Part shown: piece after piece, positions 48,552 through 61,390 of the stretch
Layout: every line of letters begins with the position of its first letter
How positions within the stretch are numbered: the stretch's first letter is position 1
NCBI RefSeq assembly: GCF_002994745.2
Contig: NC_037091.1
Span: 27,224,289-27,288,288, forward strand
DNA: 64,000 nucleotides
Reading direction: 5' to 3'
From: Rosa chinensis
Taxonomy: Eukaryota > Streptophyta > Magnoliopsida > Rosales > Rosaceae
Translations under genes and position numbers: made by a program
Notes under the pieces: model-generated
Database searches by the model: none
What the model saw: only the letters and a program-made list of their open reading frames with translations
Told to the model about the DNA's origin: nothing

Positions 48552-50697
48552 TAGTACGCTCAAAGTGAGTGCCAATTTAAAAGCCTGCATCAAATTCTAG
48601 TTAGAGTAAGCAGTGTATCGTTCTAAGCCGGGGATTGGGGTATACTTCCTGTCAAAAATGTTAAACATATTAGTATTATTCACAAAGTACAAAAATAAAA
48701 CAAAGTATATATTTACAAAAACTACAAGATAAGGAGAGATTTATTAAATTTTGTATTCTAATATAACTATATAATACATGTGATTGATCAAACCATGAAT
48801 CGAGGTAGAAGTAGGGAACAGAAAAGATGTAAGATGAAGTTAACAACCATTAACACAAAAACAGATAATCTAATCATAAACCATGGATCAAAATATGTAG
48901 ATGAAAGAAATTAATCAAGTATAGAGATGAACTCATACAAAGTCCTTATTACTTTTCTTAGTTAAATTAACTAGATGAATGCACCATAATTAACTCTATT
49001 AAACATGCAATGCTAGTCATAGAACGCTACTCACTAACAAAACATATTTAACGCACCAAGATCAATGAAAGTTTGACTGATTTAAGCCAAACACATAAGT
49101 TGGAATGCTAATCAAGCATGCAAGACTCATTATTGATTTACCTAAGGAATTATAGGTTTTCCACTTAGCAATTAAGACCTAGAACGCTATCAAATCTTAA
49201 TTTGGATTAAATTATATGCTCAATATTCTAAGTTTGCAACCAAAGAACACAAAACACATAAACGGTGGGATTGAAGCACAAAATCAACAATCTAAATTCA
49301 TCACATATAGAAATCGCAATTTATGTCTATAGAAACCTAAAACGTTCATCATGCTTCATGGTTGTTGGAAACTAAACATCAAAACATTCTCTTTATTCTC
49401 ACAAAATATCGAAACATTGATTTAAAACAAAAACCTAGAATGCTAGTATAATTGTTTTTAACGTTACAAAACAAAGAAACCAAAAACAAATGATAGAAGG
49501 ACATGGTTACACTTTTGAAGAACTTCAAGAATGCAAAAAAAGACTTCAAAAGGATGGAGGGCGTTGATGAGGACACGACAAGGTGGTGTTAGAGATAATG
49601 GAGCTTGCTTCTTGTCTTCAATGCTTGAACAATGGAGAGAAATCAAAATTTAGAGAGTAAAGGGGAGGAATTATGAATTTGATTCTGGGTTTTGATGATT
49701 TCAGAGTTGTGGAATTGATGGACGTATATGGAGGGAGAGAGATACTTGAACAGAGTGAAGGAAGATGTGTTAGGCATCCAACATAGGTGAGTATATATAG
49801 AAAACACTAGATCTCCTTCTTCAAATTTGATTCATTTTCCTTCTTTGTGTTGATGTAGATTTCCTCTTCAATTTTCTTATTGGTCCACATCATCATGGCT
49901 ACAATATATGCTTACATGGCTGTAATATATCCTCAAAGGCAAATCAAATATGGAGTAGAGACCTTCCCAAACTCGTCCAAAAGATATTCACCTCCAAAAC
50001 TCTCTTTATTTGCACAAAACAGATTCTCGGGCATATTGACTTTCATATACTAAATCAGCCATAACTTCTTCAAGAAAATTGATATTGACGAACCGTAAAA
50101 AATATGAAAACTAGACATCCGTAGCTTTCCAACCATATAAGGATCATTATCTAGATCATTCTGAGCTGCTCTCAGGTATCTGTAGAAGTTGACTGATCTG
50201 CACATGCAGATTTCCTAATTTGAATAGGATATGACTTTGATGCGTAACTTGTGTCCCATGAGGATTCCTTGTCTAATCTTCATTGCTTTGCCATCACATG
50301 CCTTGCACATGTCATCCATGATATCATCTAGAAGCTTCATGAATTTCTTTATGCCCTCCTAGCCCACTCAAATACACTGGTATCATCGGGACTTCCAATG
50401 CCAACAGGTTTCCTAGTCCAATTAGGACTCTTCCATTTTCACCATTTCTCATTATTTCTCCGAGCTTGACTCCTAGTTCTCTTAGGATTCCTACTTCAAC
50501 TGGGATTCCTTTTCCTAGTAGAACTAGAAAAATTTCATTTCTCAATTTCTTGTCATTTCTATGCAATTTCCTCCTTGCCTGCCTTTTTAGACTCAAAATT
50601 ACCTAAAAACACAAAACTAAGTTAGAAATGATAAGAGAATAATTAGGTAAAATGTAGTGAGTTTAATGTTAAAAACATAGCAAATATACTCTCATCA
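48552..50697 (-). mobile_element. Solo LTR F (A family, 2146 bp)
   Basis: The left end TAGTACGCTCAAAG is a mutated form of TGATACGCTC, and the right end is ACTCTCATCA. The conserved block (GTATCGTTCTAAGCCGGGGA) lies at 48617-48650. TATA box TATATATAG at 49792-49800; TCCTA...TAGGA repeats at 50400-50530. The flanks are G-rich (GGGGG and GGGAG), so the duplication is uncertain. Confidence 0.75.
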
Positions 50698-53080
50698 GGG
50701 AGGGAGGGATGAAGGGGGGGGGGGGGGAGAGAGAGAGAGTACATTTTCAAGAAGTTGACTAGGATCGTATTGCCCTATACGATAGGCAGGAAGTTGAGAG
50801 AGATCAAATAGTGGCTGACACTCAAGGAAAAACTCAGCAATCACACACCTGATAAAGTGTCATGATTAAATGATAACATATCCCAGGGCCAACTTGATAC
50901 ATCTACTAGTTTTTAAGATGTATTTTGCGGTGCCACATGAAAGTATGAAGAATGAATGTTTAAAAGGTTTATATGTTAACTTGTAGGTTAACAAACTGAC
51001 ATGGACTAAATTTTTTTCTTCAAAAAAATGTCAAAAGCCGTTTCGACAATGTAACTTTGTATCTTGGATTTCAACTTTAAAATTGAAATAAAACTGAAAT
51101 GGTACTGCTTTTGAAAAAAGAGATGCTAGTGCCTCGAAAGCTCACCCTACAACAAAGATATCCATAGATGGTCTTAATGGTGCATCTTATGCAACTTGCA
51201 TCTCACCTAGCTCTATGCTCATAAAATCTCTGAAAGTCGAAGGTTATGAGGACATTAATAAAGTAACCATCTTAAAAGTAGATATGGAGACGACTAGGAA
51301 GTATCAGAAGCATAAAAAAAATTCCTAATTTTAATGGTGATTGGTGAAAGATTAGTTAGCTAACTCCTAAATAAGAGGGCCAAATACATGAGCAAAATTG
51401 TCTAGAAGGCTAGAAGTGTTGTATACATTGTAAACAAGAATATGCTAAAGTCTTATAGCTCATAAAACTGCTTAATTTTTTTTGTTCCAACATTTCAGAA
51501 CTAAAGCCATTGTATGAATTACACAAACATACTCCAATCAATATATATTATGAGTACAACCATACCCTAAACCTTGAAAACCTACATCTATGAATCATAA
51601 ATTCTTACGGCTTTCTGAAGAAGAGAAAAGCATCTTATAAATTGAAATAAAAAACCAACCTCGGTAGCAAGATAACAAAGCCTTCTAGTTCTTCCTCCAG
51701 TATCATAGAAAAATGAGAAATCAGAAGGGTCATCATATGGAATGTAAGTGGGTTTGAAGGACGCAAATTGCATAGTTAGCAAGATAGAGCCAATTCCAAG
51801 AAGTCACTAGCACATTCTTGCACTTATAATTATTGTTCAATGAACAGTGTCATGACATTTTTGCCCTTCAATTTTTTGGGAATTTACTAGATAGTCCCAA
51901 CACCTTCGCGCCCAGTGGTTATGTTTTGGTTGTGCACACGTGTTTTCTTTTCATATTCTTATCGGGAAACAACGCCTGGGAATCCAAACCACCATCAATA
52001 TCATTATTTAGTTTCCAAAGAAACCAAAGGAAGAAGAAGAAGACTGTTGGTATATATACCAAAGGCGAAGTGCAGATAGTTAATTTGGTAGATGAAAATC
52101 AGTGAAACTATGAACAAAATGTATTAATTTAGCATTGACTTGGACCCCATTGCTTCTGCAGCCCTCTCTCAGAGCATATTAGAAAATAAAACAAGGAAGA
52201 AAATAACTAGATGAAGACCACATCAAAAAAAATGGTTGGATCTAAGCCAGCTAATGAAAAAAGTAATTGATGGTATCACAAACAGTGATTTTTCAATATT
52301 ATGAGCCTAAATATAAAGCCCAGCAAGACAGAGAGCCCATATCAATTTTCAGGGCTGACCCAACCAATGTTGTCGTAGTCCACCCAAGAAGTTCCAAGCT
52401 CAAACCCATGTAGCTCTGCACCAAGCTGCCAAACTAGGACTACTGACATTAGTGGCGACACTCCAATAACATGCCAACTTTTTTTTTTTTGGATGTAATT
52501 TATTGTTTTACAGTTCCCTAAGAGAAAACGACAGGCTAAATGACATGTACTGAGTGTGTTCAAGATGCTAGTTTAAATTAAATTAAAATTGAGTACAACT
52601 GATGTACCAAAGAAAATGAGTAGAGTTGATAGATGTAGTAGTGTGTCATTCGATCTCGTTGTATCCCAGTTGGGCTTCACAAGTACTATGTGAGCTTTCT
52701 ACGTCAATCTATTGAGGTAACCCCTAATTTTAGGTTTGTTGTTGGTAACCATCAAGGCGATGACATTTGGTACCTTATTTCATGGAGACATAGCAAGAAG
52801 CCGGCTTGCGGTGAATTCTCCTTTTACACGACATCAACTTGTTTAGCATTTTATGCTTGGTTTTTCTTCAACAAACAACCACAAACTCTAACCCTAAGTT
52901 TCGCCTGTCCTGATTTGCGGGCATCTTGTGGCCTTTAATATCATCGTCGAGTGTTCTCGAGGTTTCTATGCCATTACTACACCTTAAGTATTTTAACACT
53001 AGTTAAAAATTCAAAAGTTTAGAACTCGAGCATCTAGGCTAACTTAATTTGCGAAGCTGTTCCAAATACTTTCATTAGCT
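50698..53080. other. Intergenic DNA, no gene assigned; G14 and GA microsatellite at left
   Basis: A G14 run at 50714-50727 is followed by a GA repeat. A minus-strand frame at 51588-51782 (with [20 protein letters not shown]) and a plus-strand frame at 52690-52938 (with GNHQGDDIWYLISW) look protein-like but were not recognised. They could be isolated exons of decayed genes. Confidence 0.3.
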
Positions 53081-53960
53081 AGTAAAAATTTTCAACCCGA
53101 CCCGATTCAATAATCTGGCAGGTTATTGATAGCTCAATCAAATTCGTATCAGGCGGATTAACGGATACCCGATTCGCTAATCTAATTCGCCTATAAAAAC
53201 GAATGTTTTTAAATTTTGAATAATTTATTTAATTTTTTATCTTGATATTTCAAAAAATATTAATAAAATATTAAAACAAAATCAAGAGTATCACCAAAAG
53301 TTGAATTCCATAATCAAAATATTCCTTAGAACGATAAACCAAGGTAACTAAAATCTTTTTTTAAAAAAAAATGGTAACCAAAATATTAAGAGAACAAAAA
53401 AAAAAAAACACACACACACGCACACATGCATCATATTTCCATATAGGGAAAAATTCTCAATATTAACAATACTCTTAATTATCTCATATTCCTAATATTG
53501 GAAGGTTAAAAGAAAATGGGAGAGAGAAAAGTGGGTTGTGGATATTTTAATTTTTTTTTAATAAAAATACATTTTGTAAATGTCTCAATTATTCTTGTGA
53601 TTTAATTTATGCTCAAAGTTTATTAATCTTCTACTCTTCTAGGGTCAATTCTGTCAAAATTTTAGATTTTGACTAACAAAACCTCTTCTCTTAATAATAG
53701 TAAGTATAGATATATATTTATTATTTTATATTTAAAGCTAATAAGTATTTTTAATATTTAGGAAAATAATATTTTATTGCTACAAAAATAATATTTAATT
53801 ATTATAAAAAAGGATTGGATCATTAACAAAAAAATCAGATAAATCTAAATCCGTGTTTGGTTCATTAAATAAACGGACTTAATCAAATTTTCAGTCTAAA
53901 CCGGTTTAATAACTACGGATCCGGAGTGGATACGGATCAAAAGCCAATCAATTTACAAGT
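53081..53960. other. AT-rich upstream flank of ClpC, possible hAT-like remnant
   Basis: Segments such as CAACCCGACCCGATTC at the left and CTACGGATCCGGAGTGGATA at the right resemble the ends of the GACCCG-rich MITE found downstream of ClpC, with an AT-rich centre. No clear terminal repeats or duplication are found. Confidence 0.3.
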
Positions 53961-54214
53961 CTACGTACGTACGTATTGGGCTATTCAACCCTAACTAATA
54001 TAAAATCATGACTATGAGAGGAACGAACACCCTGTTTTGGTTTCGTTCCCCAAGCAACTGCGCGCGCTATAGAGAATAGGGGTCTGTCACGGAGTCTTTA
54101 CTCCGAAGAAAGATCCTCGACCCTCGTTTTCTTTCTATCTCAGCCTCCCTCGAGGTTTCATGCAGTAATAAGGAGGAGAGTCAGAGTGATATTAATCATT
54201 ATCGCCCGTCGATC

Positions 54215-57200
54215 ATGGCTAGGGTTTTGGCTCTGTCTTCAGCAAATAATATTCCTTGTGTGGTTGGTGGGCTAGTTAGGACTGCTCAATCTAAAGAATT
54301 GGGTGGAAAAAAGAGTAGTAGAGTGAAGATGATGTGTACTTCTTCGCCAGTAGGAGGAGCACTTGCTTTGAGAATGAGGTGCATGAGTAGTAGTAGCACT
54401 AGTACTGCTTCTAGTTTCTCAGGACTCCGTAGGTTTAACTCCCTAGATAAGCTGGTGGCCACACCTAGCAGCCTACACCACGAGGAATACTCTTTTGGAA
54501 TTGCAACCCCTTGGGGTTCCGAAAGTCGGAAGGGGGCTAGAAGTGGAAGAGCTAGCAGATGTGTACCTAAAGCCATGTTTGAGCGGTTCACAGACAAAGC
54601 AATTAAAGTGGTTCTGCTTGCACAAGAGGAATCAAGACGACTTGGTCACAATTTCGTGGGCACTGAGCAGATCCTTTTGGGTCTCATTGGTGAAGGAACT
54701 GGTCTTCCTTCCAAGGTTCTGAAATCCTCCATGGGAATTAATCTTAAAGAGGCACGAATTCAAGTGGAGAAGATAATTGGAAGGGGTTCTGGATTTATTG
54801 CTGTTGAGATCCCATTCACTTCTCGTGCCAAACGAGTTTTGGAACTCTCACTCGAAGAGGCTCGCCAACTTGGTCAGTAAACTCCTCATAATATTATTCT
54901 TACTGCATGCATGGTTGCTCGATCTTTTGGTTGAATTTCAAGTGCATACCTTTACCTACGATTATTTAGTGCTGGCAGTTTTGCATCGTATAGTTAAGAG
55001 GTTTGATTTAAACTTTTATATAATTAAAAAAGGCTTAATAAGTTTGAAATGTAGAAGTATGCATGACTGTGGCTATTCGACCCCTATCAAATTCTTTGTA
55101 TTCCCTATGGTGTAATTAGTTAGTGATTCCTCATTTTCTTTGAATGCATGAAACAAGTGTTTGCATTTCTAAAATGATGAATGACTTTTAGGCCATAACT
55201 ACATTGGATCCGAACACTTGCTTCTGGGACTGCTTCGAGAGGGGGAGGGTGTAGCAGCAGTTGTTCTAGCGAATTCTGGTGTCGATCCTTGTAATATTCG
55301 CACACAGGTTATCCATATGGTGGGCAGTGAGAACACAGCAGAAGCTGTTGTTGATCATAGGCGAGGGGATGATAAGACTAAAATGCCAACACTAGAGGAG
55401 TATGGGACCAATTTAACGAAGCTAGCAGAAGAGGGTAAGTTGGATCCTGTTGTTGGAAGAGAACAACAAATATCACGTGTCATCCAAATTTTGGGTAGGC
55501 GGACTAAGAATAATCCCTGCCTTATTGGAGAACCTGGTGTTGGGAAGACTGCAATTGCAGAAGGTCTTGCTCAACGTATTGCAAGTGGCGATGCTCCAGA
55601 AACAATAGCCAAAAAGACGGTTATAACTCTTGATACGGGTCTTCTTGTGTCTGGTACCAAGTACCGCGGAGAGTTTGAGGGAAGATTGAAGTTGCTAATG
55701 GAGGAATTAAAAAAAAGTGGTGGTGAAGTTATTCTGTTTATCGATGAGGTGCACACTTTAATTGGAGCAGGAGCAGCAGAAGGAGCAATTGATGCTGCAA
55801 ATTTATTGAAGCCGGCCCTTGCAAGAGGTGAACTGCAGTGCATTGGAGCCACAACACTAGATGAATACAGAAAGCACATTGAAAAAGACCCAGCATTGGA
55901 AAGACGATTCCAACCAGTCAAAGTTCCTGAACCAACGGTGGATGAAACCATACAGGTTTTGAGAGGGCTTCGAGAACGATATGAGATTCACCACAAAGTG
56001 CAGTATAATGATGAGGCCCTGAAAGCAGCTGCGCAGCTATCATACCAATACATCAGGTAGGTAGCCCTTTTATAGATTCTATATTCTGTCAGATGAATTC
56101 ATCAGCTAAACTGAAAAGTATAGAGTTATATGCATGCTTGCTAAATTGCAGTCAGAAGGTGCACATTTTGATTTGATTGCACAAACATGTCGTGTAGCTG
56201 GAATTTTGGAGTCCATGGTCATTAGTGTCATAAATACTCATTTAGTATTTTTCTTTTTCTTTTTTGTGGCAATTGATACTTGTTTTCAGTGATATGCATG
56301 CTACTTCTCTCTTCCCCTGTGAATATAAGTTAATATTTTTCTGTTATGTCTCATAATTATGTGTATTTCAGCGATCGCTTTCTTCCTGATAAAGCAATTG
56401 ACTTGCTCGATGAAGCTGGTTCTACAGTACGGCTCCGTCATGCACAGGTATCACTTCACTTTTTTTTTCAGGGTTCAGACTGCTACCTGACCTTTTAAAC
56501 GCTGGGATTTTTCCAGTTAGTAGGACTTTTATTTTTTTGGTGATTCTAATTTGCAGCTTCCTGAAGAAGCTCAAGAGCTTGACAATATTCTGAGGCAGAT
56601 AACAAAAGAGAAGAATGAAGCTAGTCGTAGCCAAGATTTTGAGAAGGTACAAAGTTTTTGTTGCTGGAAATCTGTATGATAACTATGCATGTTGCAGTAA
56701 ATATTATTGATCTCAGCGGTCAAATGTTTGTAATTTTGTTAACTAAACTTGACACAACAAGATCTTGGACAGGCTGGGAAATTACGCGACAGAGAATTGG
56801 ACCTTAAGAAACAGATCTCAGCAGTAACAGAGAAAGGCAAGGAGATAAGTGAGGCATTGGATTATGTTAATGGTGGCCCTATTGTTACTGAATTGGATAT
56901 TCAACATATTTTGTCTTGTTGGACTGGTATTCCAGTTGAGAAAGTGTCAACAAATGAATCTGATCGCCTCCTCAAGATGGAAGAGACGCTCCATAAGAGG
57001 GTTATTGGCCAGGATGAAGCAGTCAGGGCTATTAGCAGGGCTATTCGTCGAGCTCGTGTTGGACTGAAGAGTCCTAATCGGCCAATTGCCAGTTTCATCT
57101 TTTCTGGTCCAACTGGTGTTGGAAAATCTGAGCTCGCGAAAACTTTGGCGACTTGCTATTTTGGCTCTGAAGAATCGATGGTGAGGCTTGATATGAGTGA

Positions 57201-57935
57201 GTTCATGGAAAGGCACACTGTTTCCAAGCTCATTGGTTCCCCCCTGGTTATGTTGGTTACACAGAGGGTGGTCAGCTGGTTGAAGCCGTTCGTCGCCATC
57301 CATACACTCTGGTGCTTTTTGATGAGATTGAGAAGGCTCATCCTGATGTTTTCAACTTGATGCTTCAAATACTTGAGGATGGAAGATTGACTGACAGCAA
57401 GGGCAGAACAGTAGATTTCAAGAATACACTCATCATTATGACGTCTAATGTTGGAAGCAGTGTCATTGAGAAAGGAGGCGGTAACATGGGATTTGACCCG
57501 GCCAAGGATGAAGACAAGGATAGCAGTTACAAACAAATTAAGAGCTTGGTGATGGAGGAATTGAAACACTACTTTCGACCAGAGTTCTTAAATAGGTTGG
57601 ATGAAATGATTGTTTTTCGGCAGCTGTGTAAGTTGGAGGTAAAGGAAATTGCAGATATAATGCTGAACGAGGTTTATGGAAGGCTCAAGTCCAAAGAGAT
57701 AGAGCTTCGTGTGACAGAGAGGTTCAAAGACAAAGTGGTTGACGAAGGATACGACCCAAGCTATGGAGCAAGGCCTTTAAGAAGAGCCATAATGAGACTT
57801 TTGGAGGACAGCATGGCTGAAAAGATGCTGGCAAGGGAGATCAAAGAGCGTGATTCAGTTATTGTGGATGTTGATTCTGATGGGAATGTGATTGTGCTCA
57901 TCAATGGCAGCGCTAAGACAGATATAAAGAAATAG
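54215..57935 (+). CDS. CLPC: Chloroplast ClpC-type AAA+ chaperone (Hsp100), five exons, frameshift in exon 5
   Basis: ClpC is the stromal Hsp100 ATPase that unfolds substrates for the ClpP protease and helps pull proteins through the envelope. Exons by frame and splice sites: 54215-54872, 55192-56056, 56372-56447, 56557-56646, 56773-57935, all introns GT-AG. They sum to 2852 bp, one base short of 951 codons; the protein would be about 950 residues (typical family length about 925-930). Residues 1-115 are a serine-rich transit peptide. Then come the Clp N domain from [11 protein letters not shown]1 with GEPGVGKT (332-339), ILFIDE (400-405) and the RR pair (457-458); a UVR motif around [13 protein letters not shown]; and D2 with GPTGVGKS (675-682) and [12 protein letters not shown] run at 57239-57244 has six bases where seven are needed, so the frame breaks after LIGSP (about residue 720), before the pore-loop sequence, and stops at 57360 as read. 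The frame resumes to 57935. The tail ([10 protein letters not shown]) is unlike the usual acidic/proline C-terminus. It is a diverged paralogue, a recent pseudogene, or a good gene with a sequencing error. Confidence 0.92.
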
Positions 57936-58135
57936 GTGAGTGAAACAAGTGCACCAGCAGCCTCAAGATGACTCTCTCCAGCAACCAAATACAGCTACAC
58001 ACAAAAAAGACGTAGATTGACATTGAATTCATAATTTGTTATGCTCTTTTACGCCACAGTTTCTATTGTTCTTTAGTAGGTATCATTAGACGTTTTGTTT
58101 TCCATATTGTAGTTTTTATTTTCGGCTTAGTCATA
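57936..58135 (+). other. Probable 3' UTR of ClpC
   Basis: AT-rich sequence after the stop codon up to the MITE. No single polyadenylation signal stands out. Confidence 0.4.
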
Positions 58136-58729
58136 GGGCTGTCAATGGATCGTGTCGGGTTGGGTTCGTGTCGGGTCAAGGTATTTATCGTGTTGCAAGA
58201 TACAAACCCAAACCCAACCCATTTAATAATCGTGTCAAAAATTTAAACCCAAACCCAACCCATTTATTAAACGGGTTACCCGTTTCCAATCCGCTTAACC
58301 CATTTAATAAATATATTGTGTTGTGTTTGACAAAATGACTCATTTAAGGGTTAACAATGCGACCCATTTAACTAAAAAAATGCATAAATTGATTAAATTT
58401 GCTAAAAACTCCACAAGACGAAGAATATAAATAATTATATATAACTCATAAATAATTAAATCCAATAATTATAAAGAAAAATATTTCAAATTGTCTAATC
58501 TTATGATCAAATACTCCCAACGTCTAAAATTTCAGGATAAAATATAGCATAATCGGGTTATACGGGTTCACTTCGTGTTGGCGGGTTGACCCGTGGCCGA
58601 CCCATTTATTAAATGGGTCATGGCGGGTTGACCCGTGGCTGACCCGCTTTTTAATCGTGCGGGTTCAACCCGCTTTATTTCGTGCGGGTTTCGAGTCGTG
58701 TTATCGGGTCGTGTCGGAATTGACAGCCC
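58136..58729. mobile_element. hAT-like MITE rich in GGGTTGACCCG motifs
   Basis: Terminal inverted repeats GGGCTGTCAAT and ATTGACAGCCC. The flanks TAGTCATA and TAAGTCATA are a likely 8-bp duplication with one extra base. Subterminal zones repeat CGGGTT/AACCCG and GACCCGTGGC. Such ends and motif clusters are common in plant hAT-derived MITEs. It lies about 200 bp after the ClpC stop codon. Confidence 0.65.
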
Positions 58730-59731
58730 TAAGTCATATGCATCAGATAAATATATCTTACGGGCTAATAATTCTTTGCATTTATTTCCGCTCTTCCTAG
58801 ATTGTCAGATACTCAAATGTCTATATTTCTGCAACATGCAAGGATCCTAGCTAGATAGTTTGTTAAACGTCATATTTGATTTTTTTTTTTTTTTTTTATC
58901 ACATGAGGCATGATGATATGCTTACCTAGGTGGTCGATAGATCTGATTGCTTCTGATATTGACAAAACTAATCAGGAGCCTCAAGAATTATATGATTACA
59001 AATTCCAGATATATAACCCTATGCAACTGACCATTTGAACATGATTAATCACATTTTCCTACTCCAGTTTCTATTAATTTATGTTGTTAATTACAAACTC
59101 ATTTCCAAATTAAACTTGACTATAAGGCCTAACGAGTCATGTACTCATCTTGATATGGTTGTATCCATTACATTATTGTTACCTGTTATTGTGGGAAACT
59201 CACTTGATTAATTTATTTCCTACTCATTGTTCAAACTATATGTGGATGCTTTTATGGGCGAAATAGCAGTGCTGGTTGCTTAACTAATGTTGTTTAGAGT
59301 TCTTACAGAAAGGAAATTTGGTTTTCATCTCCTCGCTGGTTTCCTGTTTGTCAGAATCGATTTCACTGTTGTTTAGACGTAGTAGTAATAATGTGTGGGT
59401 AAGTGGTGACTAACTGACTATTGAGCATGCATTGGATCATGACTGATTAGATTCGTAATAAAATTGCCTTTCATGATGCATTGTACTATTGTAGTACTTG
59501 AAAATTGTCACCACAGAGGTGAAAACCCCAATTTGATGCAGAGATTGAACTTGCCATGAAGTCCAGGTTTGTATTTCCGTTCTCTTCCTTCACATCTATG
59601 TATAAATATATAGTCCAAACAACTCAATACTTTTTTCTCTTTAATTTGGTTTTGTAATGTTGCAGTCTAAGATGCCCTATTTATAAATTTCTTGTTGTCA
59701 ATCCAGCGTGGGTGGGTATCTTTTGTTACAG
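58730..59731. other. Intergenic, nothing recognised
   Basis: AT-rich DNA with a T18-type run near 58881-58898. No supported gene. Confidence 0.4.
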
Positions 59732-61390
59732 CTTGATGATTTGAATGAGAAGACAGTGCAAGCATCCAGCAAAATGACCATTTCAGAAAGAGGAACTGCA
59801 GTGGTAGTGCTAAGAACTTGGGAGCAAAGTGAGCAATGATCTTGAAGTTAATAGTTTTTGTGACTAGGTTCTGAACTTGACCAATATCTTCTGAAAAGCA
59901 GGAAGGTCATGGGAAAATTTCTCAGTTTTCAAATGTGTTGGCCACTCAAATTACTTGAATCCCATGTCCTTTTGACAAAGAGGTAAAGCTTACTGCTTTC
60001 TATTGTCATTCTTCTCTTGGGGACTAAATAAGTAACTCTCAGGTCATTATGTAGTTTTGCTTTTCTTTAATATATTTAGAATGCAAGATGAATTCAAGTC
60101 TGGAGAAGAGTATTGGGCTCTGGAAAGAAAGCTTTGTCATGCAGTTAAGAATAAAATGCAGGTATGTGTATCATCCTGGGTTATTAACTTGTTACATTTC
60201 AACTGTGGGTATTGATGAGTTTTAAACTGTTTATATAATACTTGGATGGACAAAGGTTGGAACCCCTAAACCAAAACCGGTCTTCTCATTTGTAAAAGTA
60301 ACATAGAGTTAGTCTTTAATTCTAAAATGATGTAGAACAGGTGTGAGGTGTCCTCTCTTCCAAAGTAACAATAAGCAAAAAGGTAAAAATGAACGGGCAG
60401 GCCTACTCCCTAATTTCTGGGGACATTCAAGCAGGGCATTGGGGTTAACTATAGTTTGGTGTGAAATTCAAAAATCATTCATGACCAAAACTCGTGTCTG
60501 AATGGTTCTTAGGGTAAATGCCTAATAGAGTCCTGTTTAACATAATTTTTGTTAAGCTATAGAAGGCAGAGTTGGTGACATTGAAAGGAAGAGTAACTAG
60601 AAGATGAGTAATACGAACTCTACTTGCCCAACTGAAGATTCCAAGTAGTCAGAAAGCCTCTATGAACACTAGCAACTGGATAGTACCTTCACCACTGTTC
60701 AAGCACAACCGGTATAATCAAACCACTGACCTCTTCTTTGACTTTAAGAGGACCATCAACTCCACCACAACCTCCTCTTGCATCCATCGATCCAATCCAT
60801 CACTTGGCACCCTTTCTGGTCCAACCTTTTGAAAAGCCACTACTTTGATTGTTCAAGGAAAAAACAAAGCCACTAGTTGACATAATTAGATTTATGTAAC
60901 CTGTTTTAACTGTTACTTTCAAATATTAAGGTATTCAATTTATAAGTTATATATTTTCTACTTAAAGAAACTCTTCAGACCGTCCTTTTTTTTAATTCAG
61001 AGGAATTATCTAGCATCAGACATAGACATGCTCAAGGTTTCTATGTAAAGATAATAATCAACAGTATGCTACACAGATCTCAGTTGAAGATGCAATAGAG
61101 GCAATTCATCTCAAATCTTTGATTATCGAGTGCTGAATCTTTTACTGTACCAGTTGAGAGGAGAAAAGATATCACTATATCTTAGTAAAGCGTACCAAAT
61201 ATTATATGATCTTTTTTATCTTTATTATTGTTATTTATTTAATTTTTTTATTTATTTTTTATAATCACTTGTTGTGTTGTATGTATCCGATTTCATCGGT
61301 TACGACTATATTGTTTGTTTGCATGTTTTTCTTAGTAACTGAATCTTATAGTTAACTGTTTACTAAACCTTGTGCGGATACACACACAAA

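Noticed and set aside
55571..55951. 126-codon minus-strand frame
   Set aside because: Shadow of ClpC exon 2.
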